This document shows, piece by piece, positions 55,081-64,000 of a DNA stretch of 64,000 nucleotides. Both the position numbers and the translations under genes were made by a program. The notes beneath the pieces are model-generated. The model was not told the origin of the DNA. It saw nothing but the letters and a program-made list of their open reading frames with translations, and searched no databases. This DNA comes from Bugula neritina (Eukaryota; Bryozoa; Gymnolaemata; Cheilostomatida; Bugulidae): positions 30,120,004 through 30,184,003 of the forward strand of contig OZ037765.1 of assembly GCA_964035545.1 (NCBI GenBank), read 5' to 3'. Each line of letters starts with the position of its first letter. The first letter of the stretch is position 1.

Positions 55081-56941
55081 AAAATCTAAATGAGAAATAC
55101 TTGGGTGTCTATTTTTAAGTTGAGTTTTGTAGATGATCAACTTCTCTTTTACAAGAAATTTATAGAACAAAAGCTATGCAAAATAAGTCGCTTCTTTACA
55201 GAGGTAGAAAAAAAGTTTGCTTCTGTTAAATGTCATCCTTTGAAAATATGTGGTTTGACCTGAAAATGTCGCTTGAATTAGAAAAATGGTTGATCAAAGA
55301 ATCGTGTATTTTGACAGACATCTTTGTGCAAAAAGTGAGTTGGCAGTTCCAGTTTATGGAGCATCAATCAAATAAAATCTAATAATTCTATCATAATTAT
55401 ATTTCAGATTTTATTTTATGACTACATAAATGGTATGAGCTCTACAATAAAAAAGATTATACATCACATGCATCATTTAATCCTTAAATTGGTTGGAGAC
55501 TTGTAATTTATTGTTGGCATGAAATCGATGTTGGCGTTTATACTTTCTTTATAATTGTTACTACAACATTGGCCTGGTAGGATGTGCTTGCTTTTGCTGT
55601 GCTAGAAAAAATTAATGCTGTTTGTTTCTTATTTCATCTTGACCATTGATTTTTACAATTACCAGCTGCTCAAAATAAAGCTGGTCAAGTTTAAATTTTA
55701 CCCAATTTTAATTGTCTCAACTGTTCTTGGTTGTATGTTAAGTTCAAGTTATAAGAATGATACTAAAGATTTTATAACTAAATTAAGGCATATATGACTT
55801 TTTATATCAGTTAAAATGATGTATTTGATGTTTTAAAATCTAAGAAAACACTCGCATTACAAAAAAAATTTTCATGCAATTTTCAAGTTTTAAAATGGTT
55901 TTCTGATCTCATTGTTGTTTAACTAATGAATTTAGAGAAAAATGCAGTTTTTAAATAAATTGATGTGATCTTATAACGGATAGAAATAACAAAAACATAT
56001 CAATTTAAGCAAAATTTTATGTATTCAGTTATTTATTTTATGATCATGCTGTAGCATTAAGTGAATAAGCTTTATTGGGTGTTACTAGGTTGAGCTGTAG
56101 TGAGAGAGTGACAAACAACATGTACATAAAGCATTAGCTTTTTCTCCTAAAGCCTGTATTACAACAATAATGCTATAATACAACACGTGCCTTGAGACTA
56201 ACTGCCACCACTTCTAGTCCAGCTGTAAGAAATTGTTTTCTAAAACTGAAATAAAATAAGATATTCTGTTTTTTTATTATAAATAGGTGGCATCTCATTT
56301 TTCAAGAATGTATGATTATCAAGAAGTTTATTTTATCTATTTGTATGTAAGATATTTATTTATTTGTAAAACTCTGTAATATTCTCGTACTTCATTCTGA
56401 GAAAGTATAAGTATAATAGTTCAGCCAGTAAAATAGTCCTGCCTGAGCAGTAGTTATGGTGATAATTGTGTAAATAAAGAATTGCTACCTGTAAGGTAAG
56501 TGCTAAGGTATATTTATATTACATCATCGAAAGTTATTTGCATTCAAGAACAAATACGTCAATAGTCGACAATACCTATGTAAGTTAACTTTATGTTGAG
56601 AAAATCTTTGAAGGACTTTATAATACCGATATTTGGCTGGAACAAGTTGTTTGAAAGTTTGAATAGGTTTCCTACTTGCATGGAATTTCTCTTATCTTAT
56701 ATTTTATCTTGTACTCTGTACAATAGTGCTGTTATACAAGCTTTAAAACTTTTACTTGTAGACTAAAGCTGAAGATATATTTCCATTATAATTGCCTAGA
56801 GCTCGTAGGTTCTAAAATATGAGGTAATAATCCAAGCATTAAACTAGCTAAGTGTGCTCTTATGGCGCTAATCCTTCTCGCTGCTAGCAAGAAAATGTAA
56901 GACTCTAGTCTCTACTCCCGAACATCTTCAACTTGCAAGAG

Positions 56942-57747
56942 ATGGAGCCTACCAATTTTTCTTCTACAACCTCTTTATTTTCTCAAAGTGGTAAGTGGCA
57001 TTAAAACCTGAAGTTTCAAATGAATTTATTTTTAAATTAAGTGTTTTGCTTTAAAGAATATAATATGAGAATCTTATATATTAAACTTCCATATTTAGCA
57101 GTGTAGCTTTTTTGGGATTATAAGTCTTTTTTATTTTCAAATTGAATGTTGTGCACCTGACGTGGTATACAACCAGTAAACCCTATTCAAAATTCTTCCA
57201 CTTGGGTCAACTTGTTGTTCCATTTCCCCAGCACATTTGTTATTTAAAACTGTCTCTCATCAATATGCTATTTGATTCATTGTGATATGTTTCGTATCTA
57301 CTTAAGAAAAATGGTTATGAGTCATTGAATATTTCACCTTGTAAACGCATATTAACCAGAGTGAGGAATTTGCTACTAAAAATAGTCTATAATACTGTGC
57401 AAGGTGGTATTGATAGTATGAGTTCCAAAGCAGGTTTTATGGGTGTTTTTGACTGTGAAAAGTGACTGCCTCCCAACCTGTTGTTTGCTGCATGAATGTG
57501 TTATTTTTTAATTTCTATGATATTAAGAAGTTACATTGTTTTGGTTTTAGGAGAAGAATGTCCGATTTCAGGATTATCCAACAACAGCTACAATTTTTAC
57601 ATAATGCATAATATATTATATGGTTTGCTAAAAGGCCTAACCACAAAGTTTCAGCTAGATGTGGATTCAAGTGAATTTCCATTTCGTTCGCCCATAGTGC
57701 TAGCCACTGATAATACAATTTTTGACTCAACTGTGCATCACCTTTGA
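56942..57747 (+). CDS. Possible two-exon small protein, unrecognised
   Basis: A first exon (56942-56990, ATG then MEPTNFSSTTSLFSQS) ends at a perfect GTAAGT donor in phase 1. A second exon (57551-57747, acceptor TTGGTTTTAG) picks up in the same phase, reads GEECPISGLSNNSYNFYIMH onward and stops with TGA. The joined product is 81 aa, Ser/Thr-rich at first, with no membrane segment or motif I recognise. Support is limited to matching phase, good splice sites and protein-like composition. An overlapping minus-strand frame (57515-57811) is a competing explanation. Confidence 0.3.
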
Positions 57748-58076
57748 GTCTGGGAGACTTATGATGAGAAGATGCAATATTTGAAAAGATCTCATGAGTG
57801 TAATACCACATTAGTACAGTGCCTAAGTGCTTTACAATAGAAATACACTATTGTACTATAGACAATCATATTATATCTGTAATCAATTCTCTTCTAATTC
57901 CCCAGACAATATACTAGAGCCCATAATTCTAACCCTGAACCGACATTGTTATGTTCCTAAAATTTCCATATGACCACAGAAACGCATGCATACTCACATT
58001 GTTTTTGCAAATTACTGACGACAGTGTTCTGTTATTTCCTCTGATTGGTTGCATGACTTGGTGAGATGTGTGGATG

Positions 58077-58090
58077 GTTGCCATGGAAAC
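58077..58090 (+). promoter_or_regulatory. RFX X-box, GTTGCCATGGAAAC
   Basis: Matches the RFX-factor X-box consensus (GTTGCCATGGCAAC) at 13 of 14 positions. An ATTGG (inverted CCAAT) sits about 33 bp upstream. In animals such sites commonly lie just upstream of ciliary genes. No gene start is evident close by; the collagen ATG is 1.2 kb downstream. Confidence 0.45.
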
Positions 58091-58639
58091 GCATTATGAT
58101 GATTGTAATCAACGCTTTTTATTCTTCACCACTACTTATAGGGTTTTAGTTTAAGATATGATACAGCTGAACTAAGTTAGGACAGAGGGTTTTATCCCGA
58201 AATACGTACAAGTATATATTTCGGATAGCGCCGGCCGCTAACACACTAAACTTCTCTGTTAAATAGGCTGGACCTTAAGCTTTGCTAAAGCATTTACAGA
58301 AATATTTGGATTAATACAACACTCGGTACTCAGAGGTAGGTTGCTATCAAGTATTATAAGACCAGATACCAGTGTGTTAGAGGTTTTAACTTGAAATCAC
58401 ACAAGTTTGGAACAGGTGAACAGGGATTTTGTTTTGAGTCGTTTACTAAAACTTAATCATTCTGTAAAGATGGATGGTTGTTGAAAAGATGGATGAGTGG
58501 TGAGAGTAGATTGTGGATTATGGCTCCCTGTACCTGTTATTACTGTACAACATGTTAAGTTGAGGATTATCAGTTGGGATAATTATCTAATCTGTAAGCC
58601 TTTGCAGGCACCACGCACTTCTTGGTGCTAACTTTTCTT

Positions 58640-58880
58640 TTCTCTAAGTTACAGTATGCGTAAGTTGTAAAAGTAAATTTTAAAGGTAAGTTATAAAAGT
58701 AAGTTTTGTGAATAAGTTCTAAAAGTAAATGCCAGTATGCAAGTTCTTTGAGTAAGTTACAGTACAAAAGTTCTGTGGGTAGAAGTAAGTTTTAAAAGTA
58801 AATTCTGTAAGTTCTTTATAAAAAAGTACTAGAAGTAAGTACTAGAAGTAAGTGCTGTAAGTAAGTGCTGTAAGTAAGGG
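58640..58880. repeat. Degenerate GTAAGTTCTAAAAGTAA short tandem array
   Basis: About 240 bp of irregular units made from GTAAGTT, CTAAAAGTAA, TACTAGAAGTAA and TGCTGTAA. Low-complexity DNA with no coding potential. Confidence 0.75.
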
Positions 58881-59127
58881 TGTGGGCTGCTCACACTTGA
58901 TTACCTGTATCACCTCATTAGCTAAAACAGCTTGCACTTCTCCATCTCATAATCTCCATCAGCATCATTGTTACAAAATATTGTTGCCGTATTCTTGCTA
59001 GCCACAAGCTATTATTAGACTAATAATTAATTGAGAGATTTCAAGTTTAAAATTGAAAAACAATACAGATAAAGTTGGCCATCACTGAGCCATAAATTAT
59101 GGCAACAAAAGTGAATAATTTTTTATT

Positions 59128-59233
59128 ATTGCCATGACAACGGAGCATAGGGAGGACAGTTGGATGATGTATTTGAGAGAGGTATAGGTGCAATGTCACG
59201 GATCATTGTTCAGAGGCATTGCCGTGGAGCAAC
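59128..59233 (+). promoter_or_regulatory. Further X-box-like motifs close to the collagen start
   Basis: ATTGCCATGACAAC at 59128-59141 and ATTGCCGTGGAGCAAC at 59218-59233 resemble imperfect RFX sites, the latter with a longer spacer. A GGCAAC half-site is near 59101. They fall within 200 bp of the collagen ATG at 59299. Binding is inferred from sequence only. Confidence 0.3.
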
Positions 59234-59298
59234 CCTAGTAACATACACTGACATGTCATATCTTAATATTGGTGCTTTTTAGAAGAAATACGAGAAAG

Positions 59299-62200
59299 AT
59301 GAGGGTCCTCTTGGGACTAATGGTAGCTACGCTGGCAGCAGCACAATGTAAGTAAAGTCAGCGTTATTTCTAAACTCTTTTATACATGTTTCCAACTGAA
59401 CTTACATTATATATACTGTAGAAGAGATTGCTTTTTGAGTTTTTGTTTTATATATTGGGCACACCCATGCATAATAAATAAACTCCCAAAATAAAGAGTT
59501 AAAGAATTTTAATGAAATTGACAAAAGTTATCACAAAGACATGCATGGCTGAAAATTGTAGGTTAAATTTGTAACTCATTTATTAAAACTGTATCCTGTA
59601 ACATAGACCCTGACCTACTGTTTGAATTATTCTGATCATCGGAGTAACTTTTATTTTTTATGTCATGCCAACACATAAAATATGTTTTGTTTTATTAAAG
59701 AATAAAATTTCACTTATCCGAGTTAATCACAATTCTGAAAATGGTAGTTACATTGTGGAACGTCATAATAAATCTTTTGTCTGACTGTTTTATTGACAGG
59801 TAGTTTTCCTAATCTATAAATAGACAGTTCCACAATATTTATTGAAGTTTTCTAGCAAACATATCTTATATTACCAAACCGTTAAGAGAAGTTTTTCTAA
59901 TGTTTCTATAAAATAATTACCCCCACTGGGACTCAAACCACAGACCTGGACCTTGCAAGCAGGCTTGCTAACTAATTACACCACAGGGACTCCCAGGTAA
60001 TCACAATGGTACATTTTCTAAGTTGAGCAATGCTTCTTTTGCAGCTACTGTATGGGAAATACCACTAGAAACCATATTCTCTGGAAACAACATAACAGCA
60101 AGATCAAATCCTTCAAAGTCAGCGGACAGGGCAGCATCTTATGTAGACTTTAATATCCAAGTCAAACCAGGAATATTACAGAGTTTCCAGTATTACATAT
60201 ACAATCCATATAACTACGCCAGATCTCAAAGAGTTTGGTTTCAAATATGGGAGATCAAAGAACAACTTTTCCACGGAGGTACCAACGCATTACTAAATAC
60301 TTCCTTGGAATTAATATACGAGACTTCAACCACCACTGGCACTGCTAATGGCGTTTACACGGTGAGTCATTTCTCTCACCATTCAGATGTTTGTCTAGTT
60401 TTAGCTTATGGTGTGAGGGAAACAAAAGTTTGTGAAAAGATTCATAAAACCAGATTCTTCAACTTATAGTGGTTGATAAACTCAAAGCAATGTGTATTTT
60501 TATTACAAATATATCATAATTTATGATATTGCATAATTACTGTATTTTATATACATATTCATTATCCTAGCACAGCAATATGTTGACTATTATGAACAGT
60601 TTTGTAGCTTAAAATCATAGCGAACTTCCTTTTAGGTGTTGGAGTTGTTTGAACATACAGTTTTTCAATTAAGTATGTTAAAAATGAATATTATAACTTA
60701 TTGAAAGATTTTTTGCCGTAAATTGCAGAAGATAATCTGAGGATAGGTAGTGCTAAGCTCACGGATCAGGTTTATAGCATTTATGATTCCCTTTAATCTC
60801 ATATCTTAGTGCCAGCAAATGGCTCCTTGCAGCCCTCCCGGCCTCAATTGATTTTATTTGTTAACCAACATCGTAAGCTAGGAATGGTGCTCTAGTGGCA
60901 AGATTAGCTCTAATAAATTTAAAATTATTTTCATACTTGCAGTAGATAAAGATTTGTATTTTATACTCTACTTTTATTTAATAGGTACCAGTGACCGATA
61001 GACCAGTTATTAAGAGAGGACAACTTCTAGGATTTGCTACTAGCAGCCGAACCATTCCATTCACATTTGACTATGCTAGTTCAGGAAAGAAGGTGGTGCC
61101 TATTGATGGCACTTCCCTGCCACAAGTTGGTGATAACAGAGCAGCCCTCGACAATGAAGGGGAGAGAATAGTCTATTCTATTGGAGCAGTCACTGATCCT
61201 AGTATGTTGTCTTCTCTTTTAAAAATTATCATTTTAAAAATAGGATTCTAAAAATTAGATCTAGATTTAAAAACCTCGATTTGCTGAGTAGTTGTAATTG
61301 GACAAGTATAGTAGGTAATAGGTTGCTATACTTTTGGGTTGAAGTTGTTTTATCTAAAAAAAATTCTGGCCACAAAAGCATACGAAACAAATGAGCACAC
61401 AACTCCGAATTCACTTGTTTAAATTCGCTTCAGACTTTGTTGCATTTCATAAAAAAACAAACAGCTTTTTACTTTCTGTTTTAAAAATGCAACTTTGAGA
61501 TGTAAAAATCTAAGAAGGATGTTAAGGATAATAATATGTTGTAAATTGGGTTGAATATCTATTGCTTATACTGAACATTCCCTGATTTTGGAATGACCTA
61601 TATAATTTAGGATAGGTATAATGGTGGAAGGCCATAAATTAAAGTGATAATATATTATGTCCTGTGCATGCTCATAGTCTACCATTTAATTGTCTACTGT
61701 TCTTTCTACTGTAGTTGACCCTGAAGACCCAGAATACAGCACCCTTCCACCCTGTGATCCTAGTGGCAATGGCAATGGCTATGGCTATGGATATGGATAT
61801 GCATGCAGTAAGCTCCCTCTTTATTATATTATATTTATTTTAGAACTAAAGCTTTAAAAAGAAAACAATTACTAACACAAGTTAGTAATATGAGTTTTCA
61901 CTATTAATCTCCTAAGGAACCTGTTGTTGCAGATAACATGGGTGCCACTGGTGCAACTGGTGCATCTGGAGCCCCTGGTGAAGATGGTGCGCCTGGAGCT
62001 CCTGGTGTCCAGGGAGACAGAGGAGAGACTGGAATGAAAGGAGATGATGGGGAAGACGGACAAAATGGAGAGACAGGTGCAACTGGTGCTCCAGGCGCTT
62101 CAGGAGCACCCGGTCTACCCGGAGAGTCTGGGAGAGATGGTGTAGACGGCCAGTCTGGGCAGCCAGGTACAGAAAGCCTTTATGGCGAAAAGAAAATACT

Positions 62201-64000
62201 AGGAAATTCACTGTTGACTGAACAAAGCTATGTAACTTATTGACTATAATATTATTATGAATATTTCAGGTGCACCTGGAAATCCTGGAGCTAAGGGAGA
62301 GCAGGGCAACCCAGGGGCTGATGGATTTGATGGAAAGGATGGTGCTAAGGGAGAACGTGGTGAACAAGGAAGCTCGGGAGTACCTGGTAACGATGGAAAT
62401 CCTGGTAGAGATGGCCAACCTGGTCAAGATGGCCGAGATGGCAATGATGGTAGAGACGGTCAACCTGGTGAAACTGGAGCTCCTGGAGAACGTGGAGCAC
62501 CTGGTAGCTCCGGGCGACCTGGAGAACGTGGCCAAGATGGTAATCCTGGAAGAGATGGAGAGAGAGGTGAACCTGGTCAACCTGGTTCTCCAGGACAAGA
62601 TGGGTTGCCCGGTAATGATGGTGCTAACGGGAGTCCCGGTGCAAGCGGAGCACCAGGCTTAGATGGTGAAAGGGGAGAAAAAGGAGATCAAGGTAACCCA
62701 GGCTCTCCTGGCTCACCGGGTTTAGATGGCAAAGATGGCTTAGATGGGCGAGATGGGCAGGATGGAGCGCCAGGTGAACGTGGAGAACCTGGAGCTCCTG
62801 GTCAATCAGGTACTCAAGGTCTTCCAGGAGATAGAGGATCAGATGGCGCACCAGGAGAGAGAGGTCAAGATGGTAGAGATGGAGTTCCCGGTTTAAACGG
62901 TCAACCAGGAGAAACTGGAGCTCGAGGAGAACCTGGTCAACCTGGACAACCAGGTAGCAAAGGAGACAGAGGTGAGCCAGGAACACCTGGAAGAGATGCA
63001 GCTGATGGAAGAGATGGACTACCTGGTAGACCAGGAGATCGAGGAGAACCCGGAACCCCTGGACGTGATGGAGTTGATGGACAAGATGGCAGAGATGGTA
63101 TTGATGGTAAAGATGGACAGGATGGTCTAAAGGGAGATCGTGGAGCTCCTGGAGAGCCAGGTCAATCAGGAAGAGATGGCATTCCAGGACAAAGTGGAGC
63201 TGATGGAATTCCAGGTCAGCCTGGTGAAAGAGGTGAAGCAGGGCAACCCGGTCAAACAGGTGCACCTGGATCTGATGGACAACCAGGAAATGATGGAACC
63301 GATGGAAGAGATGGTAACCCTGGTGAGCCTGGTCGAGATGGGGACAGAGGAGAGCCTGGACAACCTGGACAGCGTGGTGCAGATGGTAGTGATGGAAAAG
63401 ATGGACTTCCAGGTAGAGACGGAGCACCAGGTGATCGAGGTAGCCCAGGACAAAGTGGTGCTCCAGGTGAAAGAGGATCAGATGGGGCACCTGGCTTGCC
63501 AGGCACTCCGGGTGAGAGAGGTAACGATGGGCGACCCGGTGTTGATGGAAATACAGGAGCTCCAGGTCAGCCAGGACAACGCGGTGAATCTGGCACTCCT
63601 GGTTCAGATGGAAATGATGGAACACCAGGTGTTGATGGTCAACCTGGACAGCCAGGTGAAAGAGGGCAACCTGGTCAAGATGGTCGCCCTGGTGAACGGG
63701 GAGACGCTGGAGCTCCAGGACAAGATGGTAATCCTGGAAGAGATGGTGATAGAGGACAAGATGGTGCACCGGGTAATCCTGGTAGAGATGGACAAGATGG
63801 TAGACCTGGAGATCGAGGTGCTGATGGTCAACCTGGCGCACCAGGTTTTGATGGCAGAGATGGGGCTAAAGGAGACAGGGGTGCTCCTGGAGAGCCTGGA
63901 CAAGATGGTAGAGATGGTACTAATGGTCAAGATGGAAGAGATGGTATTGATGGAGCACCAGGTCTGCAAGGTGCCCAAGGAGCTCCTGGAACCCCAGGTG
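59299..64000 (+). CDS. Secreted collagen with a novel-looking N-terminal domain (3' end outside window)
   Basis: Six exons are visible: 59299-59345ish (signal peptide, MRVLLGLMVATLAAAQ, donor GTAAGT), 60045-60361, 60985-61201, 61715-61807, 61933-62166, and 62270 to beyond 64000. Phases agree. After the signal peptide, residues about 17-195 form a non-collagenous domain rich in alternating hydrophobic residues (YVDFNIQVKPG, VWFQIWEI, VIKRGQLLGFATSS). It looks like a beta-sandwich of the kind found in many invertebrate extracellular proteins. A short Gly/Tyr linker with two Cys (CDPSGNGNGYGYGYGYGYAC) follows, then continuous Gly-X-Y repeats. Triplets are rich in GRDG, GQDG, GAPG and GERG, with Pro mostly in the Y position, favouring hydroxyproline. 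Exon 6 alone gives about 192 triplets, with one Gly replaced by Ala (62998-63000) and one RGD (63697-63705). The chain should trimerise and be secreted to the matrix; collagen class is undetermined because the C-terminus is missing. Confidence 0.92.
59922..59998 (-). mobile_element. tRNA-like sequence (tRNA pseudogene or SINE head) in collagen intron 1
   Basis: On the minus strand it has an A-box-like TGGTGTAATTAGTTAGCA and a B-box GGTTTGAGTCC. The 7-nt ends GTCCCTG and TGGGGGT can pair using wobbles. The anticodon arm does not fold properly, so it is unlikely to be a working tRNA. It differs from family S and may be a second tRNA-derived element. Confidence 0.5.

Larger units (their letters stand above)
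53758..59298. other. 5.5 kb spacer between RINT1 and the collagen gene
   Basis: AT-rich and mostly featureless. It includes the RINT1 3' UTR (to about 53960), a foldback repeat (54882-55080), a possible two-exon small gene (56942-57747), RFX-type X-box motifs (58077-59233) and a short tandem array (58640-58880). The stretch 55100-56900 shows nothing I can support. Confidence 0.5.

Noticed and set aside
54873-55082. Collagen-like Gly-Lys-Asn-Gly frame
   Set aside because: It follows the foldback repeat units; there is no Gly-X-Y continuity, splice support or signal peptide.
59922-59998. Functional tRNA gene
   Set aside because: A and B boxes are present and the ends can pair with wobbles, but the anticodon arm does not form a proper 5-bp stem.
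60023-60044. Collagen translation starting at an ATG at 60023
   Set aside because: This ATG precedes the acceptor GCAG at 60041-60044; a signal-peptide exon at 59299 with a GTAAGT donor joins in the correct phase instead.
62624-63841. 405-codon minus-strand open frame rich in His, Leu and Gln
   Set aside because: It is the antisense of the collagen Gly-X-Y exon, where repetitive codons keep the opposite strand open.

Overview
The window is nuclear DNA of an invertebrate animal. Every recognisable gene is split by many short AT-rich spliceosomal introns with GT-AG ends. The proteins are typical of Metazoa (PHTF, DCAF12, RINT1, U11/U12-59K and a long Gly-X-Y collagen). The non-coding DNA is AT-rich and full of microsatellites, minisatellites, small non-autonomous transposons and tRNA-derived elements. 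The sequence alone does not let me place it in a phylum. Nothing is bacterial, organellar or viral.

Layout from left to right: (1) 217-2842 (+), the 3' seven exons of a gene I do not recognise, with its 5' part off the window; (2) 3958-6011 (+), a small three-exon RING-finger protein; (3) 6708-16524 (-), a complete ten-exon PHTF gene (750 aa); (4) 20118-25084 (+), a complete ten-exon PDCD7 / U11-U12 snRNP 59K gene (541 aa); (5) 26651-31493 (-), a complete eight-exon DCAF12 gene (467 aa); (6) 33591-53757 (+), a complete fourteen-exon RINT1 gene (789 aa); (7) 53758-59298, a 5.5 kb spacer with a possible two-exon small gene (56942-57747), a foldback repeat and RFX-type X-box motifs; (8) 59299 to beyond 64000 (+), the 5' part of a secreted collagen whose triple helix lies mostly in one giant exon. 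I joined all exons by hand. Reading phase is kept at every junction, and all four complete multi-exon genes end at lengths close to those I recall for their human relatives.

The central genes alternate in strand. PHTF/PDCD7 and DCAF12/RINT1 are head-to-head pairs, and PDCD7/DCAF12 are tail-to-tail. Both head-to-head spacers are filled with degenerate TAG/TAA/ACT trinucleotide arrays, so any shared promoters lie in small islands of normal sequence.

The genes do not form one pathway. They are housekeeping functions: ubiquitination (RING protein, DCAF12), minor-class splicing (PDCD7), Golgi-to-ER tethering (RINT1) and an ER membrane protein (PHTF), followed by an extracellular-matrix gene. The points most worth a second look are a clear U12-type intron in RINT1 two genes from a U12 spliceosome subunit gene; a 33-bp tandem triplication that copies a PHTF 3' splice site; a three-copy TA-flanked MITE family and a second long-TIR foldback element; a tRNA-derived SINE family; and a collagen with a private N-terminal domain, a single Gly-to-Ala break and an uninterrupted collagenous exon of more than 1.7 kb.
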